This document shows positions 53,063-62,787 of a DNA stretch of 64,000 bases, in pieces (the stretch's first letter is position 1; every line of letters starts with the position of its first letter). This DNA comes from an uncultured Collinsella sp. (GTDB lineage: Bacteria > Actinomycetota > Coriobacteriia > Coriobacteriales > Coriobacteriaceae), in the NCBI GenBank assembly GCA_900768795.1, contig CAAGEH010000003.1, positions 62,001 to 126,000 on the forward strand. Reading direction: 5' to 3'. The notes under the pieces are model-generated. The model was not told the origin of the DNA and ran no database searches. It saw nothing but the letters and a program-made list of their open reading frames with translations. The translations under genes and the position numbers were made by a program.

Positions 53063-54880
53063 CTATAGCTTCAAGTCCTGTTCGTTTTTACGCGACTGCT
53101 GATGACATTTTGAATTCGTCTTGTTGCGCAGCTTGAGTATCGAGGACAGCGCTGCCGAAATAACAACGCCTGTTGCCAAGATAAGGCAAACGTAAAACTC
53201 CGGACTGTATTTATACACTTCAAGTAGATAAGAATCGACAGTAAAAATGCCCAGCTGATATTGGACATACCAACATGTTGCCGCCTCAAATGCTAGAGAA
53301 CTTAAAATAAGCCCCATGACAATTAAGGCGAGTTCAATTTTTTGCGTCTTATCTGGTAAGGACGCGCGAGAAACGAGCAGCCATAAGAAGAGCGGCACTG
53401 ATGCGATAAGGCTTATTCTAAAAAGCAGAACGCCAAGCTTCCCTAGAATGTGATCGACTCTGTTTGCCGCTTTATGAATGACCGAACCGTCGCTGGAACA
53501 GTCATATGGCACCGCGTTATTGCCCAAGAATTTGCGGACACAGGACATCTCACCTGAATAGTCTTTCGGTAAACCTATGCTTTCACGTGTGGATCCGATA
53601 AGTCTGCCATTCATATGTGAAAGCGTTGCGAGTTTTCCACTCGTCCAAAAGGTAAGGTCGATCCAATTACCAAAAGAGTCACTTTGGACAACAGGTGAAA
53701 CAGAAGAAACGTGCAATCCGTTCTGTTTTTGAAGCGTGCCGTCGTTGAATCCGGTCTCAATCTCGTTTGCGACTGAGGACCAGTATTTTTCTGCGTCTGC
53801 GGCATTCCTAAATTGTTTTGAAGCATAGACGCCGTCACGCAAAGCCCAATACGCCATATCGCCGTATACGTCTTTGTTGTCAAACAGCAAAGACCACGTT
53901 TTCCAGGAATCCTCGATTTCCGGTTTGCATTGGCGCAGCGTTGGACTCGATCGAAAGGCGTCGTTTAATGCTTTTCTCGAGATCCACAGGGCGGTATGAT
54001 CGCATCGTTCGCCTATCTGCGCCATATCGGAGCTTACCCGCGCAAAACTGCCGGAAAACCGTTCGCTTAATAAGGGAGCTCCATAATAAGAAGCATTAAC
54101 ACGTCCGATGACTTGAGTAATAAGGAATCCGCAAAGAAACGGTGCAATAAGCAACATCGAGCGCACAGCCACGCTGACGGCGCTCGTCTTTTTCTGTTTT
54201 AGATTCCATAGCCAGCCGATAAACATAACGATGCAGCAGACTGCGGAAAACGGAAGAATCCAGGCGCCGTTCTCTTTAATAATCTGCAAACACGCAAAGG
54301 AGAGCGATGCGATAAACGCCCAAGGAACCAGCTTTTCCGTACGTTCTTTTCTTCTGAGGTAAAGCCCTAGAAAACCTGCGAAAGCTGCGATAGAAAAAGG
54401 AATGACAAGCCCATCGCGATATATGCGTCTGAACCATGCGGTTGTGAAACATAAGGGCATGTAGAGGAGGACGACATAGAGAGTCGCACGGGCAAAACGA
54501 TTTTTTATCAGCGGTCTTAGTGCTATGGAAAAAGCCATGCAAGCAAGTACGAGAAGCAGACAGAGTGCGAGCTGATAGCGGATGCCTGTTTTTGCACAGA
54601 AGGCAAGAAATATCGGATATCCGGGATTCTTTGCAAGGGTCAGCTTGTCATATTGTCCGAGCCAGTTGCCGCTGTTGATCGACATGCCGAGCTTGATTAA
54701 AAGCGAGTCGTCGAATGTGCTGCTCGGTGATAGATCGACGCCGACCGGAGTGCACCATGCGAGCACCAGCCGTGCGGCAGTCAGCAGCATCAGCACCATA
54801 TAGGGCCAAATGCACCGTTTAGATTTGCTGGCGGTTTTTATCATATTATTTGAGCGCATGGGCGTTGTGGAATCTGTCAT
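53063..54880 (-). CDS. Large membrane protein of unknown function (possibly a GT-C glycosyltransferase)
   Basis: About 605 residues with roughly ten membrane segments and a large extracytoplasmic loop (about 260-440). The early DDSLLIKLGMSINSGNWLG and the later KNPGYPIFLAF are reminiscent of GT-C/PMT-type membrane glycosyltransferases, which often carry an early acidic pair in the first loop, but I do not recognise the family with certainty. It is visibly AT-richer than both neighbours (frequent AAT, TTT, ATA codons), which suggests transfer from another genome. ATG 54880 has AGGATGGGA upstream; TTG 54886 is in frame. Confidence 0.6.
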   Translation of the reverse strand: MTDSTTPMRSNNMIKTASKSKRCIWPYMVLMLLTAARLVLAWCTPVGVDLSPSSTFDDSLLIKLGMSINSGNWLGQYDKLTLAKNPGYPIFLAFCAKTGIRYQLALCLLLVLACMAFSIALRPLIKNRFARATLYVVLLYMPLCFTTAWFRRIYRDGLVIPFSIAAFAGFLGLYLRRKERTEKLVPWAFIASLSFACLQIIKENGAWILPFSAVCCIVMFIGWLWNLKQKKTSAVSVAVRSMLLIAPFLCGFLITQVIGRVNASYYGAPLLSERFSGSFARVSSDMAQIGERCDHTALWISRKALNDAFRSSPTLRQCKPEIEDSWKTWSLLFDNKDVYGDMAYWALRDGVYASKQFRNAADAEKYWSSVANEIETGFNDGTLQKQNGLHVSSVSPVVQSDSFGNWIDLTFWTSGKLATLSHMNGRLIGSTRESIGLPKDYSGEMSCVRKFLGNNAVPYDCSSDGSVIHKAANRVDHILGKLGVLLFRISLIASVPLFLWLLVSRASLPDKTQKIELALIVMGLILSSLAFEAATCWYVQYQLGIFTVDSYLLEVYKYSPEFYVCLILATGVVISAALSSILKLRNKTNSKCHQQSRKNEQDLKL

Positions 54881-54925
54881 CAGCAAGTCCCATCCTGCTT
54901 GTCATCAGTGGATAATGCATCATTG

Positions 54926-55927
54926 CTAGCTATTATGCAGCTTGGCGCGGCCGGCTTGTACGCGCGAGCGCTGCCGTTCGCGCTCGTGACCGGTGAGACG
55001 TTCGAATACATGACCGATAATCGATGCGAGTACCTGCTGAAACATTGTTCCGCACATAACAGGGAAAACGACCTCGCCGGGGAAATACTGCGTGGCGATA
55101 ACGGCGCCCGATGAGATGTTGCGCATGCCGCACGCAAAGCACATCGTGGTCATCTCTCCGTAAGACAGGTGCATCGCGCGTGCGGCGAGGATGCCGATGA
55201 TAAATCCGCTGACGGCGAAGAACAAGATGAACAGCGCGACCTCAACGCGTTCCAGGTTCATATGAAGCACGTACGAGCTCATGGCGGTCGAGTTCGAGGC
55301 GATGACGCCCATCATCATGAACTTGCAGGCGGGGGAGAGCGCAGGAGAGAGCTTTTCGTGCCCCCAGCCGCGGGTCATTTGGTTGATGACGATTCCCAGC
55401 ACGGCGGGGATGGCAATCATAAACGCCATGTCGTGCATCATGCTGAACACGTCGACTGACACGGTCGCTCCCAGCAGAAGCTTGAGCGTAAGCGGAATCG
55501 TAATGGGAGAGATGACCGATGACGTCAGGATGATCGTGAGCGCCAGGGTGCCGTCGCCGCCGAACATGCTGATCCACATGAACGCCGTCACGGCGACGGG
55601 GACGCTGTACTCGATCACGATGCCGCAGACGAGATTAGGGTTGGACCCAAAGAAGGCCGAGCCGAGCAGGTGCGCTGCGAGCGGCATGACAACCGCCGAG
55701 ATGAAAAGCGCGGCGATGAGATTTTTGGGGCGCCGGAAGACGTCTACGACCTGATGAAACGTGTTGCTGAGTGCGCCCTGAAATGTCATGAGGGCGAAAA
55801 GCGTGGGGACGATCGGCTTGAGATGCCCGATCTCTCCGGGAAAGAGGACGCCCAAAACGACGCAGACGGGGACGATGAATTGCATATGCGCGCCGAGCCA
55901 GCGGCCCAATGCAGGCCATGTTTTCAT
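54926..55927 (-). CDS. Bile acid:sodium symporter (BASS/SBF) family protein
   Basis: 333 residues with about ten membrane segments. VPVCVVLGVLFPGEIG, LFALMTFQGAL, FRRPKNLIAALFISAVVMPL, GIVIEYSVPVAVTAF, MISM-type loops and CGMRNISSGAVIATQYFPGE are typical of SBF-like transporters of the BASS superfamily, which move bile acids, pantothenate or other organic anions with sodium. In a gut bacterium a bile-acid role is possible but not shown. The start ATG 55927 follows GGAG. It may share a transcript with the downstream membrane protein (45-bp gap). Confidence 0.8.
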   Translation of the reverse strand: MKTWPALGRWLGAHMQFIVPVCVVLGVLFPGEIGHLKPIVPTLFALMTFQGALSNTFHQVVDVFRRPKNLIAALFISAVVMPLAAHLLGSAFFGSNPNLVCGIVIEYSVPVAVTAFMWISMFGGDGTLALTIILTSSVISPITIPLTLKLLLGATVSVDVFSMMHDMAFMIAIPAVLGIVINQMTRGWGHEKLSPALSPACKFMMMGVIASNSTAMSSYVLHMNLERVEVALFILFFAVSGFIIGILAARAMHLSYGEMTTMCFACGMRNISSGAVIATQYFPGEVVFPVMCGTMFQQVLASIIGHVFERLTGHERERQRSRVQAGRAKLHNS

Positions 55928-56104
55928 ACGGCAAAAACTCCAACGAAGGGTACCTGCCACTGTATACAGGAACGTGAGTATAGATGTCTTTAATTGCAAC
56001 CATATTACATGCAGGCGTGGCCTTTTGAGAGGATTGAAATATCCGTCTCGCAGTCCGGAGCGACTTCGGGTGAGAGACCTGCGGGCGAATGTCTGCGCAA
56101 TGCG

Positions 56105-56110
56105 TATAAT
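56105..56110 (+). promoter_or_regulatory. -10 element TATAAT of the recJ-helicase promoter
   Basis: A perfect TATAAT at 56105-56110 lies about 145 bp upstream of the recJ-helicase start. The -35 position 17 bp before it is not recognisable. A possible short frame begins at ATG 56167 in the resulting leader. Confidence 0.5.
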
Positions 56111-56166
56111 AGGGTGCGAACAACAGCTCGGCCTGCCGAAGCGGGCCAATTTACAAGGACGTTCCC

Positions 56167-56268
56167 ATGAAACGTATCTCCTTTGCGGGCGGCGTTGCCG
56201 CCTGTCAACCCATTTGTCTGGTTTCAAGCCTCTCTGCAGGGGAGGCACAGAGCCATGTCGTCGCTTAA
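56167..56268 (+). CDS. Possible short upstream reading frame overlapping recJ
   Basis: ATG 56167 follows ACAAGGACG and opens a 33-codon frame (MKRISFAGGVAACQPICLV...) that ends at TAA 56266-56268, 12 bases into recJ in another frame. The arrangement could give translational coupling. There is no homology to lean on and it may be chance. Confidence 0.25.
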   Translation: MKRISFAGGVAACQPICLVSSLSAGEAQSHVVA

Positions 56269-59200
56269 GCAGTCCCATCGCTGGGTTGTTTCTCCAGAGA
56301 ATCCCGCGCTCGAGCAAGACCTTGCCCGCGGTCTCTCGCTTCCACCGCTTGTGGCGCGCATCATGGTTGCGCACGGTATCTCCTCTGTCGAGGAAGGCGA
56401 GCGCTTTTTGACCCCCTCGCTTGACCGCGACTGGGCGGACCCTGCGATTATTCCGGGCATGAAAGAGGTTGCCGACCGCGTTGAGCGGGCAGTGCGCGAA
56501 AATGAGGTGATTGCCGTGTTCGGCGACTTCGACGTCGACGGCATCACTTCGACGTGCCTGCTCACCGAGGCCCTTCGCGCGTTTGGCGCGGATGTGTACC
56601 CGTTTATTCCGCATCGGTTTGACGAGGGCTATGGCCTTTCACGCGAGGCGCTCGACCGCGTGGTCGACACGTGCCATCCCGATATCGTCATCACGGTCGA
56701 TAACGGTATCGCGTCAAAAAACGAGGTCGCCGCACTTGTTGAGCGCGGTATCGATATCGTGGTGACCGACCACCATGAGCCGTCGGATTCGGTTCCCCAG
56801 GGGGTTCCCCTCACCGATCCAAAACTCGAGGACGAAGGCCCCTCGCGCGAGCTTGCCGGTGCGGGTGTGGCACTCAAGCTGGTTCAGATGTTGGGGTCGC
56901 GTTTCGATAAACCCGATTTTTGGCGCTCGCTCGTCGAGGTCGCGGCTCTCGGTACGGTTTCCGACATGATGCCGCTCACTCCCGAAAACCGTGCGCTCGT
57001 CTCCGAGGGCATCGCACAGATGCGCGTCACGGCGCGTCCCGGCTATATCGCGCTTGCGGCGCTTACCAAGACCGACCTCGCGACCATCACGGCGGAGGGC
57101 CTTTCGTTCTCGCTCATTCCGCGTCTCAACGCAGCCGGACGCATGGCAGATCCGGCCCTTGCGCTCGACTTGCTTTTGGCGCGAGACCCCATCGAAGCAG
57201 GGCGTCTGGCTGCCGAGCTCGAGGACATCAACCAAACGCGCCGTTCGATTGAGGCCGAGCTGACCGATTCCGCGCTTGCGCTTGTCGAGAAAACCTATCG
57301 CGGCGGTCGCGTAATCGTCGTGGGCGGCGAGGGCTGGCACGAGGGCGTCAAGGGCATTGTCGCCAGCCGCTTGACCAATCGGTACCATGTGCCTGCGCTT
57401 CTGTTTTCGATTGAAGACGGCGTGGCGCGCGGTTCGGGTCGCTCCGTGGGATCGGTCAACCTGTTCGAGGCAGTCGAGCGCTGCTCTGATTTGCTTATGC
57501 GTTTTGGCGGGCATTCGGGCGCCGTGGGCGTGACGATTGAAGCTGACAAGCTCGACGAGTTCCGCGACCGCTTGGAGGGCGTGCTCGACGAGCTGCCGGA
57601 GGAGGCGTTTGAGGACCGGCGCGAGGTTGCCGCCAAGGTTGATCTTTCGGAGCTGTCGATCGAGACGATCGAGCAGATTTCGCGTTTGGAGCCGTTCGGC
57701 CAGGGCAACAAGGTCCCGCTTCTGGCGGCGACGGGCGTTTCGATGATCGATCGCGCCACAGTGGGAAAGACGGGCGACCATCTGCGCTTTCTTGCCACAA
57801 ATGGCGTGTCGAGCGTTGCCGCCATCATGTTCCGTGCCCCTCAGATTCAAAAGCTGGTCGAATGCGACTCCGTTGTCGATTTGGTCTTTGAGGCGGTGGC
57901 TGAGCACTGGCAGGGGCGCGTAAAGCCCAAGCTCATGGTCAAGGACATCCTGTGCCACGAGCAGGCGGGTGGCGATGATGCTGTTGCCCTGAAGGGCGGC
58001 AACGCTTCTCCAGCGGACGCCGAATCCTCCGCTGCCGAGTCGCAGCATGCTTCCGTTTCCGCTTTCGCATCGCAGTCTCGTGTTCAGCCCGCTGCGCCTG
58101 CGTGCGACCTTTCCCGTCGCGCCATGCTCGCCAAGCTTCCGTATACCGAGCTCACGCGCTCGCTTATCCATGCGTTTATCGGTACCAATTCTCCGCACCC
58201 GGCTCAGCTCGAGGCGCTCAACTACCTCGAACAGGGTACGAGCTGCCTTGCCGTCATGGCGACGGGGCGCGGAAAATCGCTTGTCTTCCACGTGCACGCC
58301 GCGCGCGAGGCCATCCTTAGGCATCGCGCGAGCATCTTTGTCTATCCGTTGCGCGCGCTCGTTGCCGACCAAGCGTTTCATCTTTCCGAAAAGATGGCGC
58401 AGCTGGGAATTTCGGTGCGCATCGCCACGGGCGAAACCCCCGCCGATGAGCGCGAACGTCTTTATGCGGGCCTCGCTGCGGGCAATGTCGATATCGTTCT
58501 CACCACGCCGGAGTATCTCACGATTCATGCCGATGAATTTGCGCGCTGCCGTCGCATCGGGTTTGTCGTGGTGGACGAGGCGCATCATGCGGGCCTTGCC
58601 AAGGGCGGCCAGCGGAGCTCCTATCTCGATTTTCCGCAGACGCTCGCCGCCCTCGGCAATCCCGTGGTGCTTGCCTGCACCGCTACGGCGGATTCATCGG
58701 TTGCCGATCAGATCCGAGAGGTTCTTCCCGTTACCGCCACCGTTGTCGACCCGGCGGTCCGTCGCAATCTGCGGCTCGAGGACGACCGCGATCTCGCCAG
58801 CCGCGAGAACCGCCTTGTCTCAATCGTCGCATCGGGCGAGAAATGCGTCGTGTACGTCAATTCGCGCGATCAATCCATCTCGCTCGTGCGTACGCTTCGC
58901 TATCGCGTGCCCGACTTGGCGGGTCGTGTGGCGTTCTATAACGCCGCGCTTAGTCGCACCCAGCGTACATGCGTGGAGAACGCGTTCAGAGACGATGAAC
59001 TCACCTGCATCGTCTCCACGTCCGCGTTCGGTGAGGGTGTCAACCTTCCAGACGTGCGCCATATCGTCCTCTACCACATGCCGTTCGGTGCCATCGAGTT
59101 CAATCAGATGAGCGGTCGCGCCGGTCGTGACGGGCAGCCCGCCGTGATTCACCTGCTCTATTCGTCGCGTGACGCGCGCATCAACGAGCGTTTGCTTGAT

Positions 59201-59608
59201 TCGCTCGCTCCCGCGCGCGAAGAGCTCGTGACGCTTTACCGCGCACTCCAAACCATGTGGCGCAGCAGCCGTTCGGCTACGGGGGAGCGAGACCTTGCGG
59301 CTTCCGATATCGACATCGCGCAGATGTGCCTTGCGATCGATGCGCGCACGCCTGTGGATGAGCGCGCGGTGCGTCCTGCGCTCGGAATTTTCGAGGAGCT
59401 CGGTTTCCTTTCTGTTACGGAATCAAAAGATGAGCGTCACATCAAGATGGTCGACAATCCCGGTCATGTGACGCTAACTCGTTCGATTCGCTATCTCGAG
59501 GGCCTGCGCTCGCGCATGGAGTTTTCCACGTTCCGCGCATGGGCGCTCGATGCGCCTGCATCTGATATGCTTGCCAGAGTGAATCGACCCATTACACCTG
59601 ACGCCTAA
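56255..59608 (+). CDS. recJ: RecJ-like exonuclease fused to a RecQ-like helicase
   Basis: 1117 residues. The first ~570 are RecJ: DFDVDG (Asp91, 93, 95), VTDHHEP (DHH at 172-174), AALGTVSDMMPL, SFSLIPRLNAAGRM, GGEGWHEGVKGIVASRL and FGGHSGAVG. A linker rich in Ala/Ser leads to a superfamily 2 helicase with Walker A ATGRGKS (about 670), DEAH box (774-777), LACTATA, STSAFGEGVNLPDV and MSGRAGRDGQ, most like the RecQ core without its zinc and HRDC domains. RecJ degrades ssDNA 5' to 3' in recombination and mismatch repair, and RecQ supplies its substrate, so both steps are joined in one chain. GGGGAGG precedes ATG 56255. Confidence 0.9.
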   Translation: MSSLKQSHRWVVSPENPALEQDLARGLSLPPLVARIMVAHGISSVEEGERFLTPSLDRDWADPAIIPGMKEVADRVERAVRENEVIAVFGDFDVDGITSTCLLTEALRAFGADVYPFIPHRFDEGYGLSREALDRVVDTCHPDIVITVDNGIASKNEVAALVERGIDIVVTDHHEPSDSVPQGVPLTDPKLEDEGPSRELAGAGVALKLVQMLGSRFDKPDFWRSLVEVAALGTVSDMMPLTPENRALVSEGIAQMRVTARPGYIALAALTKTDLATITAEGLSFSLIPRLNAAGRMADPALALDLLLARDPIEAGRLAAELEDINQTRRSIEAELTDSALALVEKTYRGGRVIVVGGEGWHEGVKGIVASRLTNRYHVPALLFSIEDGVARGSGRSVGSVNLFEAVERCSDLLMRFGGHSGAVGVTIEADKLDEFRDRLEGVLDELPEEAFEDRREVAAKVDLSELSIETIEQISRLEPFGQGNKVPLLAATGVSMIDRATVGKTGDHLRFLATNGVSSVAAIMFRAPQIQKLVECDSVVDLVFEAVAEHWQGRVKPKLMVKDILCHEQAGGDDAVALKGGNASPADAESSAAESQHASVSAFASQSRVQPAAPACDLSRRAMLAKLPYTELTRSLIHAFIGTNSPHPAQLEALNYLEQGTSCLAVMATGRGKSLVFHVHAAREAILRHRASIFVYPLRALVADQAFHLSEKMAQLGISVRIATGETPADERERLYAGLAAGNVDIVLTTPEYLTIHADEFARCRRIGFVVVDEAHHAGLAKGGQRSSYLDFPQTLAALGNPVVLACTATADSSVADQIREVLPVTATVVDPAVRRNLRLEDDRDLASRENRLVSIVASGEKCVVYVNSRDQSISLVRTLRYRVPDLAGRVAFYNAALSRTQRTCVENAFRDDELTCIVSTSAFGEGVNLPDVRHIVLYHMPFGAIEFNQMSGRAGRDGQPAVIHLLYSSRDARINERLLDSLAPAREELVTLYRALQTMWRSSRSATGERDLAASDIDIAQMCLAIDARTPVDERAVRPALGIFEELGFLSVTESKDERHIKMVDNPGHVTLTRSIRYLEGLRSRMEFSTFRAWALDAPASDMLARVNRPITPDA

Positions 59609-59622
59609 CGGGGGTCTTCAAC

Positions 59623-61980
59623 ATGGACGCCAACACGCGCGCGCAGCACGATGCAACGCTTCAACCGTTCTCGGAGATGCAGCATTACACCAAGGCTGAT
59701 CAGCTCCCGCCCGAGATTTGTGCCGACAATTACGACAAGCTCGAGCGTTTATGCCATAAGTACATGAACGAGGACGACTTCTCCAAGGTCGAGCGGGCGT
59801 ATTGCTTTGCCGCCGAGAAACACTGCCATCAAAAGCGTCGCTCGGGCGAGATGTATATCAACCATCCCGTCGAGGTCGCCATCATCCTGGCGGACCTCAA
59901 GATGGATCACGATGTGGTCTGTGCCGCGCTTCTGCACGACACGGTCGAGGATACCGAGACCTCGCTTTCGGATGTCGCGAGCGTGTTCGGCGACACCGTT
60001 GCCGAGCTTGTGGACGGCGTCACCAAGCTCACGTCCATCGAGGTCGACTCGATGGACGAAAAGCAGGCGCTCAACCTGCGTAAAATGTTTCTTGCGATGT
60101 CGCATGACATCCGCGTCATCATCGTCAAGCTTGCCGACCGCCTGCATAACATGCGCACGCTCGCTGCCCTTCGCGAGGACCGCCGTCTCTTCAAGGCGCG
60201 CGAGACCATGGACGTGTACGCACCGCTCGCCGACCGCCTCGGCATGAGCTCCATTAAATGGGAGCTTGAGGACCTGTCGTTTTTCTATCTCGAGCCCGAG
60301 GCGTACCAGCGCATCGCACGCATGGTTGCCGAGAGCCGCGAGGTTCGCGAGCGCTTTCTCAACGAGACGATCAAGACGCTCACCGATGAGCTGCATCGCG
60401 TGGGGCTCACCGATTTCCAGATCAACGGACGCTCCAAGCACTATTGGTCCATCTATCAGAAGATGAAGCGCAAGGGCAAGGAGTTCTCCGAGATCTACGA
60501 CCTCGTGGCGCTGCGCGTGATCTGCCGCACCGTGGGCGATTGCTATTCGGCGCTCGGTGCGGTCCACTCGCTTTGGCACCCCATGCCCGGGCGTTTCAAG
60601 GACTATATCGCGATGCCCAAGTTCAACAACTATCAGTCGCTGCACACGACGGTTATCGGCCCGACGGCGCGCCCGCTCGAGATCCAGATTCGCACCTTCG
60701 AGATGCACGAGCAGGCGGAGTACGGCATCGCCGCGCACTGGCTCTACAAAAAGAGCGGTGGTTCCACGGCCTCCAAGTCGTCCGATGCGCAAAAGCTCGA
60801 TGACCAGATCAACTGGCTCAAGCGTTCGCTCGACTGGGCAGCCGAGGATGTCGACGACCCCAAGGAATATCTGCATTCGCTCAAGGTCGACCTATTCGAT
60901 CAGGAGATTTTTGTCTTCACGCCCAAAGGCGAGGTCATGAGCCTGCGCGCGGGCTCCACGCCGCTCGATTTTGCGTACGCCGTGCACACCGAGGTCGGTA
61001 ACCACTGCGTCGGCGCCAAAGTCAACGGGGCGGTGGCACCGCTTACGCACGAGCTCAAGATGGGCGACCGCATCGAGATTCTGACCAACAAGAACGCCAA
61101 GCCGTCGCGTGACTGGCTCGATATCGTCAAGACTCCGTCGGCACGTTCCAAGATCCGCAGGTATTTTGCCGCCGCCACCAAGGATGACGATGCGACTGCC
61201 GGGCGCGATATTCTTGCCAAGGACCTGCGCAAACGCGGTTACGGCATTTCGACTCCGCGCTCCACGCGCGCGCTCAATCAGGTTGCCGACGAGCTCAACT
61301 ACAAGTCGCTCGAGGGCCTTTTTGCAAGCATCGGTGCCGGCAAGACCGCCGTTCGCGCCGTTGGCAACAAGGTTGCAGCCATTCTCGACCCGCGTCCGGC
61401 GGGCGAGCTTTCGCAAAAAGAAGAGGCGTTCGACAAGATCGTCCACGCGCCCGCACGCGGATCGAATCGCAAGCCTCGCAAGACCAAGAAAAACAACTGC
61501 GGTGTCGTGGTCAAGGGCCACGACGATGAAGACTTTCTCGTGCGCTTGGCGCACTGCTGCAATCCCGTGGCGGGCGACGACATCGTCGGCTTCATCACGC
61601 GCGGTCGCGGCGTGTCGGTCCATCGTGCCAACTGCCCCAACGTCAAGGGGCTCATGGCTCATCCCGAGCGCATGATCGATGTCGTGTGGGATGGTGGCGC
61701 AGACGCGCTGTTCCAGGTCGAGATCGTGGTCGAATGCCTCGATCGCATGGGGCTGCTCAAAGACGTCACGATCGCGATCGGCGACGCGGGCGGCAATATC
61801 CTGTCGGCTGCCACATCTACGAGTCGCGATGGAATTGCGACCTTGCGTTTTATGATCGAGATTTCCGAGGCGAGCCGCCTCGACCCGCTTCTTGCCGCGG
61901 TCGGTCGCGTCGACTCCGTTTACGACGCTCGTCGACTTATGCCCGGCGAAGGCGGGGCAACGCTGAAGCGGAGGCCGTGA
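59623..61980 (+). CDS. rel: Bifunctional (p)ppGpp synthase/hydrolase
   Basis: 785 residues, RelA/SpoT long form. The hydrolase HD domain shows YINHPVEVA and HDTVED (His105, Asp106); the synthase domain has DLVALRVI, RFKDYIAMPKFNNYQSLHTTV and EIQIRTFEMHEQAEYGIAAHW; TGS (VFTPKGEVMSLRAG) and a C-terminal ACT domain (from about 705) complete it. With both domains intact it should make and destroy (p)ppGpp on starvation. It starts 15 bp after recJ and is followed by an MBL hydrolase 2 bp further, so the three may be co-transcribed. Confidence 0.95.
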   Translation: MDANTRAQHDATLQPFSEMQHYTKADQLPPEICADNYDKLERLCHKYMNEDDFSKVERAYCFAAEKHCHQKRRSGEMYINHPVEVAIILADLKMDHDVVCAALLHDTVEDTETSLSDVASVFGDTVAELVDGVTKLTSIEVDSMDEKQALNLRKMFLAMSHDIRVIIVKLADRLHNMRTLAALREDRRLFKARETMDVYAPLADRLGMSSIKWELEDLSFFYLEPEAYQRIARMVAESREVRERFLNETIKTLTDELHRVGLTDFQINGRSKHYWSIYQKMKRKGKEFSEIYDLVALRVICRTVGDCYSALGAVHSLWHPMPGRFKDYIAMPKFNNYQSLHTTVIGPTARPLEIQIRTFEMHEQAEYGIAAHWLYKKSGGSTASKSSDAQKLDDQINWLKRSLDWAAEDVDDPKEYLHSLKVDLFDQEIFVFTPKGEVMSLRAGSTPLDFAYAVHTEVGNHCVGAKVNGAVAPLTHELKMGDRIEILTNKNAKPSRDWLDIVKTPSARSKIRRYFAAATKDDDATAGRDILAKDLRKRGYGISTPRSTRALNQVADELNYKSLEGLFASIGAGKTAVRAVGNKVAAILDPRPAGELSQKEEAFDKIVHAPARGSNRKPRKTKKNNCGVVVKGHDDEDFLVRLAHCCNPVAGDDIVGFITRGRGVSVHRANCPNVKGLMAHPERMIDVVWDGGADALFQVEIVVECLDRMGLLKDVTIAIGDAGGNILSAATSTSRDGIATLRFMIEISEASRLDPLLAAVGRVDSVYDARRLMPGEGGATLKRRP

Positions 61981-61981
61981 C

Positions 61982-62653
61982 ATGCAGCTTGATATGGCAT
62001 CGTGCGGTTCCATCTCGATCGAGACCGTGGTCAACGGACCGATCCAGACCAATACGTATTTCGTGTTTAGCGGCGATGCGTGCGTGATCGTCGACCCCGC
62101 ATGGGATGGCGAGCGCCTGGCCGATCACCTGCGCAACGTCCATCCGACGGCGCAGGTTGCCGCTATCGTGTCTACGCATGGCCATGCCGACCATGTGGGA
62201 GGTGCCGCCGGATTGCGCCGGGCACTGGGCGAGTCCGTTCCGTTTGTGCTGCCCGCACGCGATGTGGAGTGCGCACAGGCCAATATCGCATGGCAGCGGA
62301 GCAACTTCGACGTCGACACCCCTGAGCCTCCGCAACCCGGCCGGTTGGTCAAAGAAGGCGACACGATCGATTTCGGCTCGGCGCGTCTGCAGACCATCGA
62401 GACGCCCGGCCATACACCCGGTGGTGTCGTCTACTTTCTCATGACGGACAACGGTCCCGTTGCCTTTGTGGGGGACACGTTGTTTCCCGGCGGCCACGGT
62501 CGAACCGATCTTGACGGTGGGGACGACCAGGCGATCATCGCGTCTTTATCGAAGCTCGCTAAACTGCTGCCGCAAGAGACGCTTTGCCTCTGCGGACACG
62601 GCCCCTCGACGACTATGGAACGGGAGCTTCGTGTCAACCCGTTTATCGTATAG
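61982..62653 (+). CDS. Metallo-beta-lactamase-fold hydrolase
   Basis: 223 residues of the glyoxalase II-like MBL type. The metal motif STHGHADHVGG (about residues 61-71), ETPGHTPGG (about 139-147), FVGDTLF (about 161-167) and CGHGPSTTM are all present, in the order of YcbL/GloB-like thioesterases. Its substrate is not evident; a hydroxyacylglutathione-like or persulfide thioester is the usual guess. ATG 61982 lies 1 base after the rel stop. Confidence 0.85.
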   Translation: MQLDMASCGSISIETVVNGPIQTNTYFVFSGDACVIVDPAWDGERLADHLRNVHPTAQVAAIVSTHGHADHVGGAAGLRRALGESVPFVLPARDVECAQANIAWQRSNFDVDTPEPPQPGRLVKEGDTIDFGSARLQTIETPGHTPGGVVYFLMTDNGPVAFVGDTLFPGGHGRTDLDGGDDQAIIASLSKLAKLLPQETLCLCGHGPSTTMERELRVNPFIV

Positions 62654-62743
62654 ACGGGGTCAATTTGCCCGCAGGCGGTCGCATTTCGCTCGATATCATT
62701 CGCAAGGTCTGCAATCGAGGGTTTAGCGCGCGTGCATGCGTGG

Positions 62744-62749
62744 TATCCT
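62744..62749 (+). promoter_or_regulatory. -10-like TATCCT upstream of fba
   Basis: TATCCTAATG at 62744-62753 matches the TATCCTAATG upstream of livJ (47112-47121). The leader then carries AGGAGG (62776-62781) before ATG 62788. The shared decamer at two genes with highly biased codons suggests a preferred strong -10 in this organism. Confidence 0.4.
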
Positions 62750-62787
62750 AATGACGTTATCGGAGCATCCTACACAGGAGGTTATGT

